From NCBI GenBank assembly GCA_964007475.1, contig OZ023274.1, positions 37,751,860-37,815,859 of the forward strand: a DNA stretch of 64,000 nucleotides, written 5' to 3'. The translations under genes and the position numbers were made by a program. Positions 39,571-50,600 of the stretch are shown piece by piece. The notes under the pieces are model-generated. The model did not search any database, was not told the DNA's origin, and was given only the letters and a program-made list of their open reading frames with translations. Origin of the DNA: Hybos culiciformis (Eukaryota; Arthropoda; Insecta; Diptera; Hybotidae). Each line of letters begins with the position of its first letter. Positions within the stretch are counted from its first letter, which is position 1.

Positions 39571-39577
39571 GTTTGCG

Positions 39578-42500
39578 TAAAAAATTTACTTCATTGTGAT
39601 CTAAAAATGCATTTCATGTATATAGAATCTTCTAATTCTAAATATTAAAAATTAAAAATCATAACTTGAAAAAGCTTCAAAAAGTATGTAATTAAAAAAG
39701 TATACATCACTTGCAATTTTAATTGTCATTATTTCCATTAAAAATTTTTTTTTTAATTTGAATGAAAAGTGTGAATACAATTTTTAGCTATAAAAAAAAT
39801 TTTTTTTTTAACACATCTGTACGATACCTATACCTATTTATACTAAAGTTGAAAAAAGTCAAAAATAATATTTTATTATACTTTTTTTCTTCTTTGTAAA
39901 ATATAAAAAAGGGTTTTTTATTTTTATTTTTATCTAGAATTTTATTACAAACATAAAAACTGTCTGTCACTCACTTTTAGGAAATCATAGATTTTTTTTC
40001 TGTTTTTTTTTCTTGACATTTCTTTTTTTATATTATATTTTTATATTATAAAATTATAGCACTCTGTATAAAGCTGAATAATGAAGTTATCTTATCCTCA
40101 TTAGCCCTAATGACGGTTTTCTTAGATGCTTTTTTGAATTTTCTCAACTTTTTATTTATATACGTGTACATAATTGCAAAAAAAAAAGTTTTTATTTTAA
40201 TAATGTATAAATATATAATAAAGGTTTAATATCGTCGGGATGCTATAAAATGGTATTTTTTTCGACTTCTATATAGTTAGTTCTTTAAGTGAAGATATCG
40301 ACTTAAATCTTCGTTCTCAGATCTATACAACTTAATTAATGTATGCTTGATGTTTCATAGTTCTTTTTAAAGTTTTAAACTAATACCTTGCTGCCCCAAA
40401 TATACCTTATAGAAACTCCAAATAGAGAAACACTAAATTTAAGAAATATATCAATTTTACTTCATTTTAAAACTTTAATCAGATGAAAATGTTTTTACTT
40501 ATCAACATAAAATATCAAAAAACTCTTACAATTGATTTTTTGACTTAAGAAATTTTCGCAGCATACCAACGATATGCATTTTAGCTACCAAAAAAACAAT
40601 ATAATATAGAAAGTTTGAAGGATGAAGAAAAATAACTTTTTGAAAACTGATGTAGAAAAAAATACATTTATTCTCTAGCTAATCTTCTTTTTTTTTTTTT
40701 TGGCATAAAATGACATTAAAAAAAAACTTTTTGTAAGTCTGAAAGTTTTTAATTATAAAATTATACCTTTCAGAAATCCTTTTTCCTATAGTGATTGTTG
40801 CAATAAATTTTATCGTATTATTATTTTTGATTAAAAAAATATATAAAATAAAGCTAACCATGTTCTTAACTTTTTCATTTATTCCTCACTTTTTTTCGTT
40901 CTTTCTGTGTAGTGTGTATATAATTAACAAATTATTTTTACAGGTGGCGAGATTCAAATATACACACCTTTATATTTTTAACATAATTGATGTGGGTTGA
41001 TATTTTTTTTTTTTTGTTAATTTTAAATATTTAAAAACTCACTCTGAGTCATAGATCCATATCAAGATGAATTAAGTATAGATTTATGTCTTATTTTGAG
41101 AGGGTTGTTATAAAAATGATGGTTTATTTTTAGCTGTACTATTTTTAATTAACATTAAAATTGAAGAGGACCTAAAAAAAAGTATACAATTTGAAATTCA
41201 ACCAAACAAAATCTTAAACGTAATTAACGGAAAATTAAGAATGAAGTTGCAAAGAAAAAAAATCAAAGAAAAATATAAATATATATATATCCTTCGAAAT
41301 TTCTAGTTTTCCAATCATAAATTGGATAATTGGATATTAAACAAATAAACTTTTAGCTCTAGTTTCATATTTCATAATGATAGGAGCTTTCTAATTATTT
41401 TAGCTTCTTGTTAGTCAGTCCAATGCGAAACGAATGCGAGACGAAGCAAAAGAATATTTCTTATGTCAGACGTCAGAGGAAGGCAATAAAATTATATAAA
41501 CACTCTCATTGATTATTTTTCAAACATATTTTTTATGAGAAATTAAAAAATTATATTAAAAGGAAAGCCATTACTTTTTCTTTATATTTTAGTGCGTATT
41601 ATTTTCTTAGAAAAAAAAAATATTTGAAAAAAATATATATATCGTATATCTATATATAACCAAAAACATAAAGTGCTTTTTGGGAGCATAATAATACAAC
41701 ACATCATAAAATGTTGTAATAAATTTATACTAAAAAATTATGATTTTCATGACCAAACTATATTAGGATATTTTTTTCCCCTTTTTTTTTCATAAAAATA
41801 AATTATGAATAACACTGAAGTTATAAAAATGGTTATAATACACATTATTAAATTACCAGTTGGCCAGTCTTTTGAATATTTTAGTACCTATTGCTAATAA
41901 TAATGATTTTTTGTTCTTTTTTTTTCTATATATTGAACCAAACATAATATGTGTTCACTACATATTACATGTTACTGTCAGTAATTTAAATCAGATGTCA
42001 GAAATAATTTTGTATCATGTATGTAAAGTTGATTTCTTTTTCATATTTCGATAATCTAGATCTATATATCTAATTAAATTACATAAATATATCAAATATT
42101 ATCTAATGTGTACATAATGTTGGTAAGTAAATAAAGAGAAAAAAAAAAATCAATTCAATGATTTTGAATTAATAAATTCATGTAAAATTTCTTTTTCATT
42201 TTCAAATGAGCTTTAATCAGATAAAGCTCGAATGAAAAAAATTATCATTGATTTCATAAATTCCAGCGAAAATAAACAAAACATGAAATTAATTGCCAGA
42301 ATTAAAAAAAAAATAAACTATTTGTTTTACTAACTACCTGACATTAGATTGCTGTAATTTTTTGGTATGACTTGTTGAAAAGTTAGAAGTTTTAACTTTT
42401 GATCCAATATTATTTCTCGCTTCATTTCAAAAATTCACCAAGTTTGTGTTTTTAATTTTGTAAAAATTATAAAACTTTTCTGTCCTAGCCTTTTTTTGTC

Positions 42501-42698
42501 TGAGGCGCCTTCAAAATTCCAAGACGAGTTTTGGACTATACTTTCCTTTATCCGATTGTTTTAAATTTTATTCGAATTGAACTTGTCCAATGTCCATACT
42601 ATCCGAAGTAAAATAATTTTTTATCGTTTTAGGCGATGGTGAAAAACGTGTATTTAAAAAGTTTTTCTGTATATATTCTTTTTTTGTATGGTCTACAT
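39578..42698. other. A+T-rich non-coding DNA
   Basis: No supportable gene. A few more balanced patches occur (41410-41485 and 42480-42560), without splice context or recognisable product. Confidence 0.55.
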
Positions 42699-43463
42699 TA
42701 GGGTTTCTAATCCGGATATCCGGATATCGAACTATTCGGATTATTTGACACATTTTAACTATTCGATTATCCGGATATTTTTTTGCAATTATTCGGATAT
42801 TATAATACCCTTTATTTTGTAAATAAGCTTACTTTTTAAATAAAAAAGAATACATTTTTTTAAACAACATTCAAATTTCTTCACATAGTAACCTTTGAGT
42901 AAATCATTGAAGAAAATACTATTGAAAGTGAAAATGATGAAAGTCTAAATACTCTAAATAGTACAGTTTGTAGCAAATCGTCACTACAGAAACAACTTGA
43001 CGATGCGATTTCTTCAATTACCCATGTTGAGAAGCAAAATGAAGAAAGTACAACATTGCTGAAAGGATAGACAATTTAAATATTTATCGCGCATTATTAA
43101 CAATAAAACCTACATCCAGTGCAACGGAGCACGTGATTTCTCACCAAAAATTAGAACTCGACTCATTTTCGTGACTTTTAATGCAATTGTTTTTTTTTTA
43201 AATATGCATTTTTAAAAATGAAACAATAATTTAACATATTACTTTATTTCATTTATTCATTAATTAAATTTATTAATAATTCTACTTTTATTATTATTCT
43301 ATTATTTGTTACTATTTTTGATATTTTGAATTAAATACCGCAAATTAAAAAATATTTCTTATTATTTATTTTAATTAACCGGATATCCGGATTATCCGGA
43401 TAATTTATTTTTTATGTATTCGATATCCGGATAATCAAATAGGTCGGATATTTAGAAACCCTA
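42699..43463 (+). mobile_element. decayed hAT element with transposase remnant
   Basis: Perfect 8-bp target duplication GTCTACAT at 42691-42698 and 43464-43471. Ends are TAGGGTTTCTAA and its complement TTAGAAACCCTA. Both subterminal zones carry repeated (AT)CCGGATAT motifs (42710-42800 and 43378-43450), which are likely transposase-binding sites. Inside, broken frames on the plus strand keep pieces of a hAT transposase C-terminus: TSSATE at 43112-43129, then in a shifted frame KIRTRL and FNAIVF, parts of the hAT dimerisation region. The element is too short and too broken to be autonomous. Confidence 0.85.
42900..43200 (+). pseudogene. hAT transposase C-terminal fragment
   Basis: A frame starting at about 42907 (TIESENDESLNTLNSTVCSK and onward) precedes a stop near 43070. 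The conserved hAT C-terminal motif then appears in pieces across two frames (TSSATE at 43112-43129; KIRTRL and NAIVF at about 43145-43190). In hAT transposases this region mediates dimerisation next to the last catalytic Glu. Frameshifts and loss of the N-terminal BED finger and RNase H core make it non-functional. Confidence 0.55.
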
Positions 43464-43471
43464 GTCTACAT

Positions 43472-43750
43472 TCAAAGTAATTTTAAAAGCTTATTTTTTA
43501 TTACCATCATTTGAAAATTTCTTTTCAAAAAAAAAAGCACCAAAAAAATCTTTGAAAAGCATTGAAAAATAATTACATTAATTGAATTTTTTTTACATAA
43601 TGTGTGTATTAGAATTACAAACATACTTACACATAATATATATTTATATGTAAAAATCATTCATTAAATATAATGAAATACATTTGAAAATGAATTTAAT
43701 TTTTGATGGAATCATTCGTTGTTAAAACTGAACTACTATACATACACTAT
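43472..43750. other. short spacer between two transposons
   Basis: A+T-rich; nothing recognised. Confidence 0.5.
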
Positions 43751-43754
43751 ATAT

Positions 43755-46496
43755 CGACGGGTCCGAAGAGTACTATCGTATCTCAAAATCACTGGTTTTC
43801 ACAGGAAGCAAAAAACTGTTTGTTTTAAAATTTTTGTTCAAGAGTCCTCATTTTTTTTACATGATTCTATGAAAAAAATTATATTTTATTTTTAACAATT
43901 AAAATTTATTGGAAAATTTGAAAATTTCCATCAAATTTTTAGATTTTTAGTTTTTACGATGATCGCTTAGTTTACAAACATTGTCTAAATGGATATACGA
44001 TCATTGCAAATTTTTAAACACTTATATTAAAAAAAGATACGATGCATGCGGCCTTTGAATAACATTTGTAATTTAACTTACGATTAAAACTGATTAAGTA
44101 ATTTTCTCGTGAATAAAAATACAATGTTTTCCGTTTGGAAATTTCCTATTATTGGTTATACTTACGATCTTATCATTAATATTTTTGAATTTTTTCCTAA
44201 GACTAAAATAAATAAAAAACCTCTTTTTAATTAGAAAAAATGAATTATAATTTTATTTAAAAATGAAGTATATTTTTAAGGATGTAACAAAAGTATAGAT
44301 TTTATTGTTTTTCCTACATAGATCGAGTTCAGATATAATTATTAGAAAGGTATCATTACAGTAACATTATTAGATTTTTAATTTGTAAACAAAAATAACT
44401 AAAAGTTAAATTTTACTGCTAGATACTTTAGCTTTAGATGTTGATTTTCGCGTTTTCATTGGCTTGCTAGCTGTTTTTTCATTATGTTTTTGTTTTTTAT
44501 TTTTACATTCGATGTTTTCAACCGAATCATCATCATTGATGGAGTTTGAGTTGGAACAATGTTTCAAGTTCTCGAAAAAACCGTGATATGTTTTTGGAAT
44601 ACAACCTGATTTGCAAAGTGATATTAGGTCTTTGTATTTATTTTCAGCTATAGGCAAACTCTGCGAAAAGGATGGTAAAATTTTTGGGAACTTTGCATTA
44701 TTTTCCATCATTCGATATTGTTCTGCCACACCATTTGAAAAATCGAATTTGACATTTAATATAAATGGATTGTTTTTGTCAACATAAATTTCTCTAATTT
44801 TATTCCATTTTAAATTCAAATTGGAATTCCAATTTCCAATATTTAAGAGTTCCTTTAGGTTTAAAAATTCATCTTTAGTAATTACTTTTACTTCGTATTT
44901 GCAACCTTCTTGTTTAGCATTTCTAATTAAGAAGTACCACTGTTCAGGTGTATAAATGGTCTTACCTTTTGATTGCCTTTCGATGGCAGCATGAACGCTG
45001 TCATTTTCATTTTGAGTGTGGCCAGGTTCCAAAAAGCTTAAAGTAATAGATATATTATGTGTTGAAGAAGGATACATTAATGTAGCAAAATCAATCCTGT
45101 TTTTATTCTGACCAAAACAATTGTCAGCCCACATATAAAATTCTTTTATTCCTTCCAGCATCTTTTTATTTATCAAATTATAAAGGCAACTGGATATTTC
45201 ATTAGAGCCTCGCTTTGCAATCGTTTCGTTCCAGACGTAACAGAAACCTTGTCTTTTTCCAAGGTCAAAGGCACTAAAGTTATATGTGCTTAATTTACGC
45301 TTGTAGTAGAAAATTCCTACTTCGCTGTAAGGAGTAATTAGAACTTCTTGCATATCAAAACAAAAACAAGCAATTTTATCCGGATTATTAATGGACGCAT
45401 CCTTTTGAAAATGTTTCTTTTTTCTGGCACTCTCTTTGTTTTCCATATGAATCTCACAAGTTTTTTGAATTTTTAACTTTTCTTCAGCAGACGCAAGGAT
45501 GTACTCTTGGCATTTATCACATTGATCCTTTTTTGGTGAAAAAAATCCAATGTTAAATTCTTGATTGAATATCTCGCTGTATTGTCTTTTGGTTGCCAGT
45601 TCTTTAATGTTTTTTTCCTTCATGTAATCTTTAAATATACGGTACAATTTGGATATGTTAAGCCCACTTTCAAAATATTCGCGGCGTGTTTCTTTTCGAC
45701 AATAATGAGATTCTATTCTTGGAAAAGAGTTTATATGATTACGGACGTTCTCTTTAATTTCTTCTGCAATACAATTTTTTCCAGGTAAAATACCTCTAAG
45801 ATCTGTTGTTATTATATTCGTTTCTTTTAATTTATTGAGAATTGTTTTAATCCAGAATTGTTTTTTTATAATTATCGTAATTATTGTAAGAAATAAAAAT
45901 TATAAAACGTCTTTTTTATTTCTCAAGAAACCGTTAATTATGCATCGTATGTTTATTTACACTCAAAATTTTAAAGGGGAAAATATCGCAAACAAAAAAA
46001 AGACAATTTTTTTCTGTCGTTTAATATCGTAAGTTGAATTGCGAGTCGTGTTTTTAAGTACGGTTCATATCGTATCTTTACTTAGGTTTAACAAAACAAA
46101 GCACAATAAAATCGCATTTTCAAATACGATAGCACTAAATTTCGTGACATTATCGCAAGTTGGTGGTAACGGAAGTTTAAGATTGTAAGAACGACAAGTT
46201 CTAGAATGCATTAATTGTATCTCATGATAAGATTTTTTTTTTTTTATTTTTTACTGATCGTATTTTCATTTACAATTTCTGACTGACGAAAAGTGCGCTT
46301 GTATGTGAATATACAATTCAGCTCATACGTAAATTTTGCTTACGATAAAAATGTTTTTATTATTTTGAATGAGTTTTATTTCCTTTAGGAATGTCAGTAT
46401 GACTCAATATCATAGATACGAGTGTGGAGAATTATTTTTGGTATAAGTCGGTTACTATCGTATCTCAAGTTACCATAGTACTCTTCGGACCCGTCG
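43755..46496 (-). mobile_element. 2.74-kb DNA transposon with DUF7869-type transposase
   Basis: Perfect 22-bp terminal inverted repeats begin CGACGGGTCCGAAGAG (43755-43776 and 46475-46496). They are flanked by ATAT on both sides (43751-43754 and 46497-46500), giving a likely 4-bp target duplication, though the A/T context allows 4-6. A 15-mer, ACTATCGTATCTCAA, overlaps the inner left repeat (43772-43786) and recurs in the same orientation near the right end (46454-46468), a possible internal binding site. The only long frame is the minus-strand gene at 44406-45899. A 4-bp duplication and these proportions would suit a Sola-like element, but that assignment is inference. Confidence 0.85.
44406..45899 (-). 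CDS. DUF7869-type putative transposase, 5' end unresolved
   Basis: One continuous frame of 497 codons from just after a stop at 45900-45902 to the stop at 44406. It has no in-frame ATG near the front, so a short upstream exon with the start, or loss of the start, is likely. Order: a basic N-terminal block with TTDLRGILPGKN and SFPRIESHYCRKETRREYF (about 45810-45670), a possible zinc site (CDKC, later CEIH, about 45520-45440), an Asp in CFCFDMQ (codon ending 45356), an Asp in WADNCFGQNKN (codon ending 45125), and the PGHTQNENDSVHAAIER block with Glu candidates near 45008-44979. This suits a D-D-E RNase H-like fold. The tail is Lys/Ser-rich. The protein resembles the DUF7869 proteins common in insect genomes; placement between terminal inverted repeats supports a transposase. 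No stop or frameshift is seen inside. Confidence 0.8.
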   Translation of the reverse strand, partial: FLFLTIITIIIKKQFWIKTILNKLKETNIITTDLRGILPGKNCIAEEIKENVRNHINSFPRIESHYCRKETRREYFESGLNISKLYRIFKDYMKEKNIKELATKRQYSEIFNQEFNIGFFSPKKDQCDKCQEYILASAEEKLKIQKTCEIHMENKESARKKKHFQKDASINNPDKIACFCFDMQEVLITPYSEVGIFYYKRKLSTYNFSAFDLGKRQGFCYVWNETIAKRGSNEISSCLYNLINKKMLEGIKEFYMWADNCFGQNKNRIDFATLMYPSSTHNISITLSFLEPGHTQNENDSVHAAIERQSKGKTIYTPEQWYFLIRNAKQEGCKYEVKVITKDEFLNLKELLNIGNWNSNLNLKWNKIREIYVDKNNPFILNVKFDFSNGVAEQYRMMENNAKFPKILPSFSQSLPIAENKYKDLISLCKSGCIPKTYHGFFENLKHCSNSNSINDDDSVENIECKNKKQKHNEKTASKPMKTRKSTSKAKVSSSKI

Positions 46497-46500
46497 ATAT

Positions 46501-47539
46501 ATTTAATTAAATTAAGTTTTCACTATTATGTTACTTCAAAGTTAATGGTTTATAAATCAGGAATATTTTTTTGTGTATATAATTTTTATTTTGAATGAAA
46601 AGAGGAACATATTTTATTTTCATAATAATGGTTGAATATGATTATGGCCATACAAAATATATGGGTGCAGCAGTAATTTTATTTGATATAACATAATTTG
46701 TGTAAAATGTTCATATGCTCCACTTGTAATCTTGGTGCATTTATGATTTTTTTTTTTTAATTGTTGCTAACAAATGTGTTACGAATTTAAAAAAAAAAAA
46801 TAACATTTTCATAGTTATAATATATGGTTTGTTTTCTCTATTTTCATTATAAAACTCAATTGTTAATTTTCTTTTAAATAATTTAAATTTTCATTCCATT
46901 CTGTATATACAAATAGCCTATAACGATGAAAAATCTTTTTTTTTAATAGCCATCTGAGAATATTTTAACAGTCATCTTACTACACCAGATGCATTTACAC
47001 AATAATTTTTGTATAAAATTTTTAATGTGCAATTTTTGAAAACATTATGGATCGTGTAAATTGCTTGACTTTCCTTATTTTAATTTTAATAATAAATTAT
47101 TTTTCATTATTATGTGAAAATTTTGTATTTCACACACAATACTTTCAAATTAATATAAACTTACAATGTAGTTGTCCCTAGTCACGAAACTATGCCAATG
47201 TTGAGATTGTGTAAATAAAAACATGAATTGTTGTTGTTTAGATTTTCAATCTATGTATGTTATAAATTTATCATGTTTTCCAATTCTCATTCCAATTCTC
47301 TCTTAAAATGTTGAATAAAAGAAAAGAATTCATAATAAGTTCATTGTAACAAATTTTACTCCTTCTACAGATATTCCTTCGATAAGTTGCTGAAAGAGAA
47401 AATTTTTATGAGGCTTCCGATTCTGATGTTATTTTTCATATATATGAAATCATTGACGTGAATTTTAAGTCGACAAAAAAAATAGTACTTTTTTATGATC
47501 AATTTAAAACTAATTATTTTTTTTAATTTTTATTTTCAG
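46501..47539. other. A+T-rich upstream region of the synaptic gene
   Basis: No exon recognised. Because the first listed exon begins right after a splice acceptor, at least one further upstream exon (probably 5' untranslated) must exist, here or outside the window; I cannot locate its donor. Confidence 0.5.
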
Positions 47540-47648
47540 ATGGTCGCAACAGACGAGGCGCCAGCACAAAATACGCCTGAAACAGGCGGAACTTTTGGAA
47601 AGCTTAAGCAAACTTTATCGTCCTCATTGTTGACTGCTCAAGATAAAG
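47540..47648 (+). CDS. Fife: coding exon a: probable start of the protein
   Basis: An acceptor TTTTCAG is followed directly by ATG. The frame reads MVATDEAPAQNTPE..., then GTFGKLKQTLSSSLLTAQDK, and ends AAAG|GTATAA in phase 1. The ATG is the likely start, but because it lies immediately after an acceptor the frame could also continue from an upstream exon. The amphipathic GKLKQTLSSSLL stretch is the only structured-looking part. Confidence 0.75.
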
Positions 47649-50600
47649 GTATAAAATAGTTTTAAATTTTTTCAATAAAATAAATTCAATAATTCTAACT
47701 TTAAGAGAATTAGTTTTTGATGGACTTTCTTTATAGCACCACTTAAAATGAAAAGTGTAGATTCACTTTGAAGAAGAAGAACTTTTTTAATAACTGAATT
47801 ACTTCTTCTTTTTTTTTTTTTTTTGTTAAAAGCAAAAATTTTCATCTTCTTAAAATATGATTGAACTTTTTTATAATAAAAAAAATTTCGTTTTAATTCC
47901 ACATAGAGATTCTAATGATAATGGAAACGAATGATTCATTTAACGTTATACCAAATAAAAGATACATATATCAGGATTTTTATTCAAATAACAAATTACC
48001 ACTGGGTTTCACGAAAATAAGGATCGAATAGAAAATCTTATATTTGCTTATCTTAAATTTTTAGGTCGATTTTAAGCTTAATTATTTTTAATTCTTGTTT
48101 AAAAATAAATTTCCATAAATACAATTTTTAACCAATTATTTTTTATCCTTGAAAGTTTAATAATTAATTGCGGCTATCGCTATTTAATTGTGACATCCTT
48201 TATACTAATACTGAATCATTAGTTTACTTCGTAAGAGCTAAAACCATAATTGCTTAGTGCTTATGTTGTAAGAAAATGTGGTCAGATATCGCTTTATAGG
48301 CCTGGGAAAGGTCTGTATCACCATAAACAAAGTTGAAATAAAAGATATACAATACATATAAAATTCTGATAAAAATATTATAAAAATCTGTCAAAATTAC
48401 GCGAACAAGTACCTTAATTTTTTTACATTAAAATTATTAACATAAATAACTATGTAATCTATGTATATATTCAAGATTTTTTATGAACCAAATAAATTAA
48501 ACTTAAAAATTATAAAAATACGAAAAATATGAAAAAAGAATTTTTATTAAAAATGGCATCATGACATTTTACTTCAAATCATAAACCCACGAAAACATTT
48601 TCGTTCACTCATTTGTTCTAAATACCACAGAAAAAAAATAAACCAAATTGAAGAATATTAAATTAACTTTAATGGTACATTATTTATTAAAATGATTTAT
48701 ATTTTGACGTTACAAAAATAGTACAAAAAAACAATTTTTGTGTTTTTTATTTATTGTAATAATAATAAGATTTGCTGCTGAGAGATATTAGTGCTTAACA
48801 CGCCAAGAATTCAAATCAAAAAAAAAAAATGTTTTTTAAGTCATCAATCATAAACATCATTTTTTTGTTTTTATCAATTCATAATATTTTTTTTTCCTAA
48901 GATTTTCAATAGAAGAAAATAAAAGTTTATTTAACTTTTTTTTTTATCAAGAAACAGACTGACTATATATGTACATTCCTTCATTCCTTGGTGACTTAAA
49001 AAGAAACACAAAATATTTTCATTCTTAATCTAAAATAACCAACAGATATTCTTTAAGAGATTTATACTTTTTTAACAACATAATTACCTACATACAAAAA
49101 AAAAAAAGAAGATTTAATCTGTAACCAAATAAATTACGAAACTTATTTGTTATTATGTGTACAGTGGTGGACAATGGAAAATATTGTTGTAGTAATTTGT
49201 TGACCACCACTTTTTCTCTTGTATTCTATTGAATATCTATTTTGTTTTTTTTTTTTTGTTTAAACATAAAGTTAACTTCACATAATTTATATTAAATAAA
49301 TTTTGTAATTATGATGAATATTATTTTATATATTATTAAATAATTAATTTCATAATTGGCCTTCTGAATTATAATTCCAATTTTTTTTTTGTACAAAATC
49401 TACATTATTTAAAGTGTATACCTTAATTTGAAACCATTAGTGTTTTATGTTGTATACGAACAACAAGTACAAAAACCGTAAACTATTATTGATTTATGGT
49501 GACAACATAATGAATTTATCAATAAATTTATCATAATTTTGTTGTAAATTAGGTATATATACATTTTAATTTAATATTTTAATTTAACTATTTTTGTTTA
49601 ACATTATTAAAAGCGGAAATTCAAATTAATTATCTCTGTGGACTTTTATATAATTAAATATATGGAAATAATTTATTAGGATCAAAAAAAATAAACAATG
49701 TATACACATAATAATGTAAATAAAGAAATAAATAACATAAACATAACATATTTTATTTTTCTTTTATTACTTTGTATATAGTGAATAAAATGTCACCGAG
49801 GCCATCATTAGTACCAACTGATGGTGATGGCGGCCTTCTGTATGGAACTAGTAGTAGTGAATCACCAACAGGACAATCTAATCAAAATACTAATAGTAAC
49901 AATAATACAATTAATAATAGTAATAATAAAAGTGCTTCTTCGGAACCTGGTCGACGAGCTGGTGCATGTCGTGTATGTTTGAAATCATTTAAGCCAGATG
50001 ATTATAGTAAAACATGTTTTGAATGTCAACAAAGAGTCTGTGAAGATTGTGCTAGTTATAGTAAATTAGAGGAAAATGAGGATGCAGTAAGTATGAAAGT
50101 TATATAGATAAAAAAATTTCAAACTGTTCATTAATTTTAATCCTATAAATATAGACAAAACATTATTTTCATGTGGTTGAAAATGATTTTCAATATTGTT
50201 TTTTCTAGAGGTTTTTAGAAAAAAAAAAGTTTTTTTTATCATAGGAAAGGTGCTTAAAATGAAAAATTTCATTTCAGTTGGTTTTTTTTTTTGTTTCTTT
50301 CACTAAAAAAGTTTTCCACTTAGAAGTGAATAAATCGAATTTTACACTTTGTTCAGATGGAAAATAATTGATTCTAAAAATTTTATCGATTAATTTTTTC
50401 AAATCTATGTAAATTAAATAAAAAAAAGTTGAAGAGTAACTTAAGAAATAAGTAGAACTTTAATTTGACTAAATTCTTTTTTAAATAATAATGATAATAA
50501 GGCCGAGATTTGTGATGTTTTTTGTAATAAATGATAATGTTAATTGCTTCAGTTTTCCAAAGTGTAATTTTCAGGTGAAGGAGAAGCTAAGCTGGTCATT

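Noticed and set aside
45561..46032. Plus-strand frames opposite and upstream of the DUF7869 gene
   Set aside because: The first is an antisense shadow; the second is low-complexity sequence within the transposon.
47360..47460. Possible exon after CTTCTACAG upstream of exon a
   Set aside because: Two of three frames stop quickly; the third is hydrophobic low-complexity sequence with no similarity to the N-terminus of this protein group.
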